Origin: a virus
IMG/VR virus record: IMGVR_UViG_3300030107_002569
Location: 1 to 34,598 of that record
Reading direction: 5' to 3' (one strand)
Length of the DNA stretch: 34,598 bases
The translations under genes were made by a program, and so were the position numbers. Below are positions 1 to 7,514 of this stretch, one piece after another (position 1 is the stretch's first letter; each line of letters starts with the position of its first letter). Under the pieces are notes generated by a model, which saw only the letters and a program-made list of their open reading frames with translations, was not told the origin of the DNA and did no database searches.

Positions 1-2
1 TT

Positions 3-584
3 TTATCTGATTACAAGACAGCGAAGGAAACAGCAAAAGCGGTTCCTCAAGGTGTTGATGTAAACGAGTTAATTGCTTTTAAACAGAAAAAAGAACAGGA
101 AGAGTTGGAAGCAAAAGGGCAATATGAAGAAGCAAGGGAAAAACTTGCTAGTCAGTACAGACAAGCGGAGGAAGAAAAGAATAAAGAGATTGAAGCTTTA
201 AGAAGTGAGAAAAGAAAGTTAGAAATTGAAGCACCTGCTGTAACTGCTTTGGCTGATGTTGTTCACGATCCTCAATATGTATTGAGCCGCTTGAATAAAG
301 ATCAACTTTCTAGAGACGCAGATGGAACAGTCGTTGTAGTTGATGGATATACAAGAACACCTGTAAAAGAATGGGCGCAACAACAAATGCCAAACTGGGT
401 GCAAAAACATTCCAGACCTCAAGGCGGTGGAGCTTCTACGGTAAAAGCATCTACAACAGAATTTGTTTCAGCAGGTGAAAAGAATCCATTTGCACCTGAT
501 AGTTTTAATTTGACTGAGCAAAGTCGTTTATATCGAACCGATAGAAATAAATATGAAATGTTGAAAAACGCTGTAAAAGGTTAA
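3..584 (+). CDS. Scaffold-like head assembly protein, 5' partial
   Basis: The reading frame is open from the window edge, so the true start lies upstream; the TTG at 105 is an internal Leu. About 193 residues are visible. The first half is a charged, Glu/Lys-rich stretch (for example EELEAKGQYEEAREKLASQY) predicted to be a coiled coil. The C-terminal half is polar and Gly/Asn-rich. The gene sits directly upstream of the major capsid gene, where tailed phages usually encode the internal scaffold that guides procapsid assembly and is then lost. No protease domain is visible in the part seen. The role is inferred from position and composition, not from a recognised motif. Confidence 0.65.
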   Translation, partial: LSDYKTAKETAKAVPQGVDVNELIAFKQKKEQEELEAKGQYEEAREKLASQYRQAEEEKNKEIEALRSEKRKLEIEAPAVTALADVVHDPQYVLSRLNKDQLSRDADGTVVVVDGYTRTPVKEWAQQQMPNWVQKHSRPQGGGASTVKASTTEFVSAGEKNPFAPDSFNLTEQSRLYRTDRNKYEMLKNAVKG

Positions 585-595
585 TATATAAACAT

Positions 596-624
596 CTTGG
601 TCGTGCCAAGTTAGGGTCGTGCCC
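596..624 (+). promoter_or_regulatory. Tandem small hairpins in the capsid gene leader
   Basis: Two back-to-back stem-loops share the same loop. CTTGG(596-600)-TCGTG-CCAAG(606-610) is followed four bases later by GGG(614-616)-TCGTG-CCC(622-624). They lie between the scaffold stop and the capsid ATG, in an otherwise AT-rich leader. No T-tract follows directly, so they are not a clear terminator. They may protect or pace the capsid mRNA. The structure is read directly; the function is inferred. Confidence 0.45.
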
Positions 625-660
625 GAATTTTATAAATAAATCAATTTTTTCGTATTCTCC

Positions 661-1698
661 ATGAGTACACAAAGAAGCGATTTAATTATTCCAGAGGTTT
701 TCACCCCCTATTTAATAGAGGCGACTACTGCATCAGATTCATTCTTGCAGAGTGGAATTGTGACACCTTTGGCAGAATTAAATCTTTCCTCTGATAGAGG
801 AGGGGATTTTGTAAAGATCCCATTTTATGCAGCTAACTTAAGCGGCGACTTTGAAGTTCTAACCGATAGCACTTCATTAACACCTGGCAAAATTACTGCA
901 GATAACCAGATTGGTGTTGTACTTCATAGAGGTAGAGCATTTAGTTCAAGAGACTTAGCAGCATTAGCAGTTGGTGGCGGCCCTGATCCTATGGCTGCTA
1001 TTGGTAATAAGTTGGCAGCTTATGTCAACAATCAAAAGCAAAAAGATTTGTATTCTTGCCTTACAGGTGCTTTTGGTTCTCTTAATGCTAACGATTCAAA
1101 TAGTGCTTTATTTACTCATTGCATAGATTCTGAATCAGGCGATACGCCAACAACTTTAAGCCCTCGCCACGTTGCAAAGGCTCAAAGTATTCTTGGTGAT
1201 CAAGGTCAAAAATTGACCTCTGTTGCTATGCACTCCAAGACTTATTATGACTTGGTAGAGCGTAAGGCAATCGACAGAATTTACGACAACACAGGCGCAC
1301 CTGATACAGGCGCAACTGCTGGTTCTACTGCAAACGCATTTGTTGGTAGCGCACAGGTTGGTTCTTTCATGGGTCTTAATGTAATCGTTTCTGATGACAT
1401 CCCAACAACAGGAAGCGGTGCAAGTACTGAATATGCTTGTTTCTTCTTTGCACAAGGTTCTGTCGTAACAGGTGAGCAAGCTCCTCAGCGTGTTCAAACT
1501 GATAGAGACATCCTTGCATTAGAGGAAGCAATGGCTGTTGATCTTCACTACATTTATCATCCTGTAGGTTTGAAGTACGCAGTCTCTACTGTTAACCCAA
1601 CAAGAACAGTTCTTGAAACTGTAGGCTCTTGGTCGAAAGTCTACGAAACAAAGAACATTGGTATCGTTCGTGCAACTGTTGTTTCTAACAACGACTAG
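661..1698 (+). CDS. Major capsid protein
   Basis: A 345-residue protein that would form the icosahedral head shell. It begins MSTQRSDLIIPEVFTPYL and has an N-terminal Leu/Ile-rich arm, a region rich in strand-like segments (VKIPFYAANLSGDFEVL) and a helix carrying AAIGNKLAAYVNNQKQKDL, resembling the spine region of HK97-fold capsid proteins. Its length and its place after a scaffold-like gene and before the connector genes fit. No Shine-Dalgarno is visible; a T-rich leader ending TATTCTCC precedes the ATG. Assignment to the HK97 fold is inferred from this family pattern in marine siphophages. Confidence 0.85.
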   Translation: MSTQRSDLIIPEVFTPYLIEATTASDSFLQSGIVTPLAELNLSSDRGGDFVKIPFYAANLSGDFEVLTDSTSLTPGKITADNQIGVVLHRGRAFSSRDLAALAVGGGPDPMAAIGNKLAAYVNNQKQKDLYSCLTGAFGSLNANDSNSALFTHCIDSESGDTPTTLSPRHVAKAQSILGDQGQKLTSVAMHSKTYYDLVERKAIDRIYDNTGAPDTGATAGSTANAFVGSAQVGSFMGLNVIVSDDIPTTGSGASTEYACFFFAQGSVVTGEQAPQRVQTDRDILALEEAMAVDLHYIYHPVGLKYAVSTVNPTRTVLETVGSWSKVYETKNIGIVRATVVSNND

Positions 1699-1710
1699 GA
1701 GTAATTAATT

Positions 1711-2076
1711 ATGCCATCAATTTTTGACGTAACTGCTGGAAAAGCCATTGGTTATGTAGACGGCGGAACCGTCACTCAAGCGACTAACAAAGGAACAGCC
1801 GTAACGCTTAACACTTTGTCGGGTCAGATCACAATGAATGATGCAGCGTTAGCAGCAGCAGCCGAGGTAAGTTTCACACTTACTAACAGCAAGATTGCTG
1901 CCACTGATGTTGTTATTGTGAACCACTCTTCTGCTGGTACAGCAGGATCATATTTAGCTCAAGCAAATACACTTGCAGCAGGATCTTGTAAGATTTCTGT
2001 TTCTAACGTATCTGGCGGCTCTTTATCTGAAGCAATTGTTTTGTCTTTTGCTCTTATTAAAGGTGCTTCAAGCTAA
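1711..2076 (+). CDS. Head decoration-like protein
   Basis: 121 residues, small and Ala/Thr/Ser-rich. Alternating hydrophobic strands (VSFTLTNSKIAATDVVIVNHSS) suggest a beta-sandwich. It starts 13 bases after the capsid stop and overlaps the next small gene by one base (TAATG). Similar short beta-rich proteins occur beside capsid genes in many marine phages, and position suggests a decoration or cement protein on the head surface. No catalytic motif is seen. It could instead be a minor virion protein; the family resemblance is from memory. Confidence 0.55.
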   Translation: MPSIFDVTAGKAIGYVDGGTVTQATNKGTAVTLNTLSGQITMNDAALAAAAEVSFTLTNSKIAATDVVIVNHSSAGTAGSYLAQANTLAAGSCKISVSNVSGGSLSEAIVLSFALIKGASS

Positions 2077-2216
2077 TGTCGATGTACGCTTTTAGGCGTA
2101 TGAGGGAGCAAAACGAGGCTGCTGAAAAAGCGGCCTCAGCTCTTTTAGAAAAGCCAAAACCCAAACGCAAGCCAAGAGCAAAAAAACAAGAGGTAGAAAA
2201 TGGCAATCAGTCTTGA
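2076..2216 (+). CDS. Small basic hypothetical protein (46 aa)
   Basis: A 46-residue frame whose ATG overlaps the previous stop (TAATG) and whose end overlaps the next gene by 17 bases, a packing typical of a real translated phage gene. The N-terminal half is helical (YAFRRMREQNEAAEKAASAL). The C-terminal half is very basic (KPKPKRKPRAKKQ), which suggests contact with DNA or an acidic partner. It lies between the decoration-like and connector genes. I do not recognise a family. Confidence 0.5.
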   Translation: MSMYAFRRMREQNEAAEKAASALLEKPKPKRKPRAKKQEVENGNQS

Positions 2217-2766
2217 TGCAACTGTAGGCGGTGCATCCGCCAATACTTACGTCACCCTTTCTGATGCAAACTCTATTGTTGAGGGATTGATTGTTGATGA
2301 TGATGTGCAAGCATGGGAAGCTGGCTCAACAAGTGATGATTATAGAAATCGGGCTTTATATACAGCAGCTCAAAGAATTGATAGAGAAAGATTTTTAGGT
2401 GCAAGGGTAGCTGATACGCAAGCACTTCAATGGCCGAGGTCAGGAGTAAGAAAACCTGATACTTATACCAACCTTTATGGTTTAAGTTTTCCTAATCGTT
2501 TGGTTGCTGATTATTACACTGATACAGAGATTCCAGACAGAGTAAAAAAGGCGCAAGTTGTTTTAGCTGTTTATTTGAATAATAATCGTGATGCTTTGGG
2601 GCTATCAGGACTAGAGAATTTCAATGCGGTTTCTATCGGTTCGATTAATGTAACGCCTCGTTTCTTTGGGGCGGTTGGAGCTGATCAAGTGCCGCCTTTG
2701 TTTCAAGAATACCTGAATGGGATTAGAATCAGCACACCAGCAAACATTTCAATTAAGAGGGCTTAA
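2200..2766 (+). CDS. Head-tail connector (DnaT-like domain family)
   Basis: 188 residues. The start MAISLDATVGGASANTYVTLSD matches the phage family described in databases as 'putative DnaT-like ssDNA-binding', whose members sit in the head-tail connector block. Helical segments follow (RNRALYTAAQRIDRE; VKKAQVVLAVYLNN). From its position after the capsid gene and before two further joining proteins, it most likely forms the first adaptor ring below the portal. DNA binding is not supported by anything specific here. Confidence 0.65.
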   Translation: MAISLDATVGGASANTYVTLSDANSIVEGLIVDDDVQAWEAGSTSDDYRNRALYTAAQRIDRERFLGARVADTQALQWPRSGVRKPDTYTNLYGLSFPNRLVADYYTDTEIPDRVKKAQVVLAVYLNNNRDALGLSGLENFNAVSIGSINVTPRFFGAVGADQVPPLFQEYLNGIRISTPANISIKRA

Positions 2767-2768
2767 TC

Positions 2769-2999
2769 ATGGGCTACGGGTATGACTATCCAGCAGGGAA
2801 AATTATTAATGACACCGCAGCGCATACAGGCAGATTTGGAAAAATCGTTGCTTTAAATGATGCTGTAATTAATACGCTTGTTGCTGAAAATGTAACAGGT
2901 GACTTAACAGGAATCAGCGTTAGTGCATCAGCAGAAGTTTGTGGTGTGATTACTAGTGTCAAGTTAGATAGCGGTTCAATGATCGCTTATTCCTTGTAA
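2769..2999 (+). CDS. Small virion-block protein (76 aa)
   Basis: 76 residues starting MGYGYDYPAGKIINDTAAH, with short alternating strands such as IVALNDAVINTLVAENV. It starts two bases after the connector stop and its own stop overlaps the next start (TAATG), so it is translationally coupled inside the head-tail joining cluster. I recall similar short proteins in marine cyanophage structural blocks, but no function. It may be a small head or neck protein. Confidence 0.55.
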   Translation: MGYGYDYPAGKIINDTAAHTGRFGKIVALNDAVINTLVAENVTGDLTGISVSASAEVCGVITSVKLDSGSMIAYSL

Positions 3000-3355
3000 T
3001 GGGTCTTGCTTCTTCTCTAAAAAAAGCAGCTTCCAAGAGTTTAAAAGCTCTCGGTGGTTCTGTAACAATTAGAAAAGTAACGGCTGGAAGTTATAACACA
3101 ACAACGGGAGCGATCAGCGAAAGCACAGCAGATACAGTTGTTAATGGTGTTCTTTCTGATGTTGGCAATTCTGAGGTTAATGATTTAATTCAGGCACAAG
3201 ATAAAGTTTGTGTCATTTCAGCAGGTGATTTGGATTATGTGCCAACACCTAAAGATCGTGTTGTAATTAGTTCAGTTGTTTATCAGATTGTGCAGATCAA
3301 CACCGAGGAACAAAACAATACGCCAATTGCTTTTACTTTGTTTTTGAGGTCGTAA
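2999..3355 (+). CDS. Head closure / head-tail joining protein
   Basis: 118 residues. A basic N-terminal helix (LASSLKKAASKSLKAL) is followed by strands (SVTIRKVTAGSYN; KDRVVISSVVYQIVQI), the pattern of head-closure (stopper) proteins that plug the portal channel. One-base overlaps with both neighbours place it in a tight connector-completion-terminator series. The call rests on size, strand pattern and gene order. Confidence 0.6.
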   Translation: MGLASSLKKAASKSLKALGGSVTIRKVTAGSYNTTTGAISESTADTVVNGVLSDVGNSEVNDLIQAQDKVCVISAGDLDYVPTPKDRVVISSVVYQIVQINTEEQNNTPIAFTLFLRS

Positions 3356-3708
3356 TGACTAGAAAAATAAGGCTAGATCAAATTGATGATGTAATGGCGG
3401 AGGCCGTACAGAAGTTAGTTAGAGCAACGACATTGGAATGGTCAGCAAGGGTAAAGAAAGCAACTCCAGTTGATACTGGGCGGCTAAGATTGGCATGGCA
3501 GACAGATGTTTCAAAGCCATACACAGGAACGATATTAAATAATATGGAATATGCAGAACCAGTTGCTTATGGTGAAAACTTGCCGCCTTCATGGGGTGGG
3601 CAATATCGAACAAGACAAGCAACAGTGAAAGGTTATCCAGAAATCATTGGAAAAGAATTAGAAAATTGGGCTAGGGGAGAATATGAAAAAATCAAGAGGG
3701 GCATCTAA
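3355..3708 (+). CDS. Tail completion protein, HK97 gp10-like
   Basis: 117 residues. The core VKKATPVDTGRLRLAWQTDV is the signature of the HK97 gp10-like family ('TPVDTGxLRxS/AW'), followed by strand and turn segments with MEYAEPVAYGE. The C-terminus is a charged helix (IIGKELENWARGEYEKIKRG). Family members act at the neck where tail meets head. One-base overlaps with both neighbours support coupled translation. Confidence 0.8.
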   Translation: MTRKIRLDQIDDVMAEAVQKLVRATTLEWSARVKKATPVDTGRLRLAWQTDVSKPYTGTILNNMEYAEPVAYGENLPPSWGGQYRTRQATVKGYPEIIGKELENWARGEYEKIKRGI

Positions 3709-4124
3709 TGGCAGCCGTTGACTTAAACACAATCAGATCAACTATTGAAGGGCGATTAGCAACAGAGCTTGCAAGCAGCCCTGTCATCCCTGTTGTGTTT
3801 AATAATATGGCTTATGACTCAACAGGCGTTGAATCATTTGTCCAGTGTCAAGTTAGTTTTGGTGCAAATGTTTATTTAACTCAATCAAGTGATTCTCATA
3901 ATAATGTTGTTGGTCTAATTCTTCTAAATACTTACACCCCAGAAGCGACAGGGGCAGGAGCAAATTTAACCATTGCAAAAAGGATAAGAGATTTATACAA
4001 CCGCCAAACAGTTTCCAGCGTAATCTTTGATGCACCTGTTGGCCCTGAAACATTAACGGGTGCCCCTGATGGTTTTTATCAAACACAGATTAGAATAACG
4101 TTTGAAGTCTTTGAAAATCTTTAA
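3708..4124 (+). CDS. Tail terminator protein (DUF4128-like)
   Basis: 138 residues starting MAAVDLNTIRSTIEGRL. It alternates helices and strands and ends with TQIRITFEVFENL, as in tail terminators of the lambda gpU/DUF4128 type, which cap the tail tube and help join it to the head. It follows the gp10-like gene and precedes the tail tube gene, the normal place. It overlaps both neighbours by one base. Confidence 0.65.
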   Translation: MAAVDLNTIRSTIEGRLATELASSPVIPVVFNNMAYDSTGVESFVQCQVSFGANVYLTQSSDSHNNVVGLILLNTYTPEATGAGANLTIAKRIRDLYNRQTVSSVIFDAPVGPETLTGAPDGFYQTQIRITFEVFENL

Positions 4125-4270
4125 TGATGGAAATTACAGAAGAGATGCTCGATGCAATCGAAGCGGTGAAGGGTTTTAGAGATCCAGCTTATTGGGATCC
4201 TCGTTGTAAGAGATACATGGAAAAAAACAAAACAGCCGCCAAGAATGTAAAAGATACTAAAAAAGGTTAA
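4124..4270 (+). CDS. Small hypothetical protein (48 aa)
   Basis: A 48-residue frame starting at an ATG that overlaps the terminator stop (TAATGATG). An N-terminal acidic helix (ITEEMLDAIEAVKGF) leads to an aromatic centre (RDPAYWDPRCKRYME) and a lysine-rich tail. Overlap and position between tail terminator and tail tube argue that it is translated. I do not recognise a family. The second ATG at 4127 is an equally possible start. Confidence 0.5.
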   Translation: MMEITEEMLDAIEAVKGFRDPAYWDPRCKRYMEKNKTAAKNVKDTKKG

Positions 4271-4299
4271 TATACCTGTAACAACTTTTTTTTATTCTC
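4261..4299 (+). promoter_or_regulatory. Leader with possible late promoter, shared with capsid gene
   Basis: The 14-base string AAAAGGTTAATATA at 4261-4274 is identical to 575-588 upstream of the capsid gene and contains a -10-like TAATAT. Both leaders then become T-rich and end with TATTCTC just before the ATG (4293-4299 and 653-659). No good -35 box is seen here. Part of the identity comes from both upstream proteins ending Lys-Gly-stop. A shared late promoter or translation enhancer is an inference. Confidence 0.35.
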
Positions 4300-4719
4300 A
4301 TGGCCGTTCTTAAAGGTGATGTTGGTAAAATCATGTTTGAAAATGCTGGCGGTACTGAGGCCGATATTGCAGCAACTAGATCATGGTCTTTATCTGTTAC
4401 TAAAGATTCTCACGAAACAACAAAACAAGGCGACACCTCGAAATCATTTATTGGTGGTTTAATTTCTGGAGAAGGGTCGGTAGAGCTTTTATATGACGAT
4501 GCAGGTAACTCTGATTATCAAGCGTTTATTGATGATGTTCTAGTAACAGGAGATGCAGGAGACGCATTGTTTGAGTTATTCCCTAATTCATCAACTTCAG
4601 CAAAGAAGATTAGTTTTGCTGGCATCATCACAGGTGCAGAATATGGCGCAACGCTTGGTGAAACTCAAGTTATTAATGTTTCGTTTATTACTAACGGTGC
4701 AATTACCTCAGCTATTTAA
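4300..4719 (+). CDS. Major tail tube protein
   Basis: 139 residues. The pattern is that of small siphophage tail tube proteins: strand-rich start (VLKGDVGKIMFEN), a polar loop (KDSHETTKQGDTSKSF), GEGSVELLYDD, and a final strand series (ETQVINVSFITNGAITS). Stacked rings of this protein would build the flexible tube. It lies between the tail terminator and the chaperone pair, exactly where the tube gene is expected. It has a separate leader, consistent with high expression. Confidence 0.8.
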   Translation: MAVLKGDVGKIMFENAGGTEADIAATRSWSLSVTKDSHETTKQGDTSKSFIGGLISGEGSVELLYDDAGNSDYQAFIDDVLVTGDAGDALFELFPNSSTSAKKISFAGIITGAEYGATLGETQVINVSFITNGAITSAI

Positions 4720-4746
4720 TAGCATTAAATAAACAACCCCTAAATT

Positions 4747-5100
4747 ATGTCAACAAAAAGAACAGTCAATTTAATCACTGAAGCATTTAGTGATGAAATG
4801 TCAAGCCGCCGTAAATATGAGTTAAAGAATAGAAACGGTGAAACAATTGTTGATTTGTATTTTCCTCCATTAACAAGGCACGATAGGCAACGGGCGCAAG
4901 TGTCAGCAGGAACAGATGAAGCTTTGACGGTATCAACCCAATTACTTTGTCAGATGGCAGAGTTAGAGGATGGTAAAAAAGCTTTTTCAATGGCAGATGC
5001 ACCAAATTTACAAAGAGAATTACCTGAGAATGTATTAAATGAAATTGAGTTGTTTTTGTTTGATGTTCAGATTGATTTAGATACAGCAAAAAAAAGCTAA
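4747..5100 (+). CDS. Tail assembly chaperone, short product (gpG-like)
   Basis: 117 residues ending in ...DTAKKS. Acidic and helix-rich in the C-terminal half (NVLNEIELFLFDVQID). It sits between the tube and tape-measure genes, where nearly all long-tailed phages encode the G/GT chaperones that coat the tape measure and recruit tube subunits. The last codons run over eight A residues, where part of the ribosomes should shift to give the longer product described separately. The assignment is by position, size and the frameshift. Confidence 0.75.
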   Translation: MSTKRTVNLITEAFSDEMSSRRKYELKNRNGETIVDLYFPPLTRHDRQRAQVSAGTDEALTVSTQLLCQMAELEDGKKAFSMADAPNLQRELPENVLNEIELFLFDVQIDLDTAKKS

Positions 5101-5273
5101 AGGGGAATAATTGGCTTTACTTTGAATTTTTCCTAGCAACAGAATTAGGCCAAACGGTGAGTGCTCTTAGGTCATCAATGACTGAGGAGGAACTTATTTA
5201 TTTTGCTGCTTATTACGAGATAAAAGCGGAGGAAGAAAAAAAGGCAGCTAATCGAAGCAAAAGGAGCTTATGA
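4747..5273 (+). CDS. Tail assembly chaperone, -1 frameshift product (gpGT-like)
   Basis: A -1 shift on A AAA AAA (5088-5094) joins codons 4747-5094 to a frame open from 5094 to the TGA at 5271-5273, giving about 175 residues. The added 59-residue domain reads NWLYFEFFLATELGQTVSAL then TEEELIYFAAYYEIKAEEE and resembles the T domain of other phages (aromatic segment, then an E-rich 'AYY' helix). It has no convincing independent start, which supports expression only as a fusion. Lambda gpGT is the precedent: T binds tail tube, G binds tape measure. Confidence 0.8.
5088..5095 (+). promoter_or_regulatory. Programmed -1 frameshift site
   Basis: Eight consecutive A residues place the slippery heptamer A AAA AAA (5088-5094) in register with codons GCA AAA AAA of the chaperone gene, one codon before its stop region (AGC TAA). 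After slipping, the ribosome enters a 59-codon open frame. No strong downstream pseudoknot is evident by eye. Confidence 0.75.
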
Positions 5274-5304
5274 GGTTAAACTATATAAAAAGGTTGTGTA
5301 AGTA

Positions 5305-7164
5305 GTGGCTCAGTCAAATGTAAAACTTACTGTTGACGGCTCACAGGCAACAAGAGCGTTAAAGAATGTTCAGGGTCAAACAAACGCTTTACAAAAATCT
5401 GTTAAAGGGTTACAGGCGGCTTTTGCAGGGGTTGGGCTAACATTTTTAGCGAAAAAAACAATATTGGCTGCTACTAATTTTGAAAAATTAAATCAAAGAT
5501 TAAAAATATTAACAAAAGAAAATGGTACTTATAGTCAATCTTTGAAGTTAGCAGAAGAAGCACAGACAAAATTTGGTTTAAGTACAACAGATGCTTTGGA
5601 AGGTGTGACCAACCTTCAAGCACGATTAGGCCCATTAGGGTCAACAATGGATGAAATAACAGCAATATTTAATGGCTTTAATACTGCTGCAATTTTGTCT
5701 GGAGCGTCAGCACAAGAACAGGCTGGAGCAATGCGGCAACTGACTCAGGCACTAGGCTCTGGAGTTTTAAGAGGCGATGAATTTAATAGTATTTCTGAAC
5801 AAATGTCAGCAGTTTTAAAACCTATTGCTGATCAATTAGGTGTGAATGTTGGAGCATTAAGAGATATGGCAGCAGAGGGAAAAATCACAAAGGATGTTGT
5901 GGTCGCAGCATTTAAAGAAATAGAGAAAGAAGGCAGTAAAGCATTAAAACAATTGATAAAAAATGACCCCACAATGGTCTTTAAAGTATTGAGTAATGAA
6001 ACAGAAAAATTATCAATTGCTGTTGGTAATTTATTAGCCCCTGCTGTCTTAGATGCAGTTCGTTTGTTGACTCAGTTAACAAAATCAATAACTGATTTTA
6101 TGGCATCACCCATTGTTCAAACTGCTGCAATCTTTGCAGGCATTGCTTTAGCAATTAAGGGTGTGACGGCTGCAAGTGCGTTGCTCTCAGCAGCACAAAC
6201 AATGTTGGTTGCAAAATTTGCACTTACTTCTGCTGGCGCAATAGCTATGGCAAAAGCTCAAGCAACGGCAAGTTTGGCAACAAAGGCTTTGGCTATTTCA
6301 ACAGGTGCTTTAACCATTGCCTTAAATGCTCTTCCTTTAGTTGCTTTGGTTACGTTATTGGGGTTAGCAACTACGGCTGTTATTAAACACAAGAAAGCAC
6401 AGGCAGATTTTAACAAGGTGGTAACAGAAGGATCAGGGCAGCAAGTTAATGAGTTATTGAAAGAACAGAGGACAATTCAAGAGGAGTTAACAAAGAAATT
6501 AGAAAAAGCAAATGGACGGCAAAAACAGGGAATAAAAAACAGGTTGGCAGAAGTGAACGCCGATATTGCTTTACTAGAGGGAAGATCTAAGACGTTAGAG
6601 AAAGAAAAAGAGATTACAGAAGAGAAAAAGAAACAGGAAGAAATAAATAAAAAAATCAAAGAAACTCAAACAGAACAACAAAAACAAGCAGAGGAATTAA
6701 AAGAAGCTTACAAAAGAGTTGGTGATTCTATTGCAACTAATATCCGAGATAGTTTAGTAGAAGCAGTAAAAGGAACAAAAACGCTTGGAGAAATGGCAAC
6801 AAGTATTTTAAATGATATTGCAGATGCTTTCTTAAGAATAGGAATTACTCAAGCTTTAAAAAGTACAGGCTTAGGAATATTCTCAGGGCTTGGTTTTGCA
6901 AATGGAGGGCGGCCACCTGTAGGCAAAGCATCGATTGTTGGAGAGCGTGGCCCTGAACTATTTGTCCCGTCAGTCGGTGGCACCATTGTTCCAAATCATA
7001 ATATTGGCGGCGGTGATAATATTGTTAATATTTCAGTAGATGCAAGGGGGTCACAAGTGGAGGGCAGCGACACAGATGCAAAACAATTAGGTTTGGCAAT
7101 AGCAAATGCAGTACAACAGCAACTAGTAAAAGAACAAAGACCAGGAGGACTTTTGAGCGCATAA
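5305..7164 (+). CDS. Tail tape measure protein
   Basis: 619 residues from a GTG start. The N-terminus (about 1-235) has a tape-measure N-terminal type region with FEKLNQRLKIL and ALGSGVLRGDEFNSISEQM, which matches the 'GxLRGxEFNSxxEQ' motif of phage tape measures. Two hydrophobic segments follow (about 270-295 and 335-360), then a long charged coiled coil (about 385-480). Near the end is a Gly-rich segment (FANGGRPPVGKASIVGERGP), common at tape-measure C-termini. The length implies a fairly short siphovirus tail. It follows the chaperone pair and precedes the tail-tip genes. Confidence 0.9.
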   Translation: MAQSNVKLTVDGSQATRALKNVQGQTNALQKSVKGLQAAFAGVGLTFLAKKTILAATNFEKLNQRLKILTKENGTYSQSLKLAEEAQTKFGLSTTDALEGVTNLQARLGPLGSTMDEITAIFNGFNTAAILSGASAQEQAGAMRQLTQALGSGVLRGDEFNSISEQMSAVLKPIADQLGVNVGALRDMAAEGKITKDVVVAAFKEIEKEGSKALKQLIKNDPTMVFKVLSNETEKLSIAVGNLLAPAVLDAVRLLTQLTKSITDFMASPIVQTAAIFAGIALAIKGVTAASALLSAAQTMLVAKFALTSAGAIAMAKAQATASLATKALAISTGALTIALNALPLVALVTLLGLATTAVIKHKKAQADFNKVVTEGSGQQVNELLKEQRTIQEELTKKLEKANGRQKQGIKNRLAEVNADIALLEGRSKTLEKEKEITEEKKKQEEINKKIKETQTEQQKQAEELKEAYKRVGDSIATNIRDSLVEAVKGTKTLGEMATSILNDIADAFLRIGITQALKSTGLGIFSGLGFANGGRPPVGKASIVGERGPELFVPSVGGTIVPNHNIGGGDNIVNISVDARGSQVEGSDTDAKQLGLAIANAVQQQLVKEQRPGGLLSA

Positions 7165-7167
7165 ATT

Positions 7168-7512
7168 ATGGCTAATTTTCCAACAACTGTTGCCCCCACC
7201 TATGGAACATCAAAAAACAGTGATCCTGTTATTAGAGTTGCACAATTTGGCTCTGGTTACTCTCAGAGAAGTGTTTACGGCATCAACCAAGACTTAAAAG
7301 TTTTTGATCTTACTTGGTCTAATATTTCTGAAACAAACGCCGATGAGATAGAAACCTTCCTTGAGGCTAGAGGAGGGGCAGAGAGTTTTAGCTATCAACC
7401 AGCAGGGGAAGCAGCATCAAAAAAATATATTTGTGTTTCGTGGTCTAAAAGTATTCCATATTTAAACAGAGCAACAATTAACGCCACATTTCAACAGGTA
7501 GCAGAGGCGTAA
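7168..7512 (+). CDS. Minor tail protein, lambda gpM-like
   Basis: 114 residues. RVAQFGSGYSQRSVYGINQD and a following LTWSNISETNADEIETFLEA match the lambda M family, in which 'GY.qr...G' and 'ldF/W' motifs recur. It starts three bases after the tape-measure stop and two bases precede the next gene. In lambda, M is part of the tail-tip initiator complex. Confidence 0.8.
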   Translation: MANFPTTVAPTYGTSKNSDPVIRVAQFGSGYSQRSVYGINQDLKVFDLTWSNISETNADEIETFLEARGGAESFSYQPAGEAASKKYICVSWSKSIPYLNRATINATFQQVAEA

Positions 7513-7514
7513 AA

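Noticed and set aside
631-638. TATAAATA resembling a T4-type late promoter ahead of the capsid gene
   Set aside because: T4 late promoters need gp55/gp33-type factors not seen here, and AT-rich sequence gives such matches by chance.
1156-1497. Minus-strand open frame inside the capsid gene, and similar long antisense frames in tail genes (for example 12419-12649, 12905-13189)
   Set aside because: They lie opposite strong coding genes, have no domain or context support, and their composition is that of a mirrored frame.
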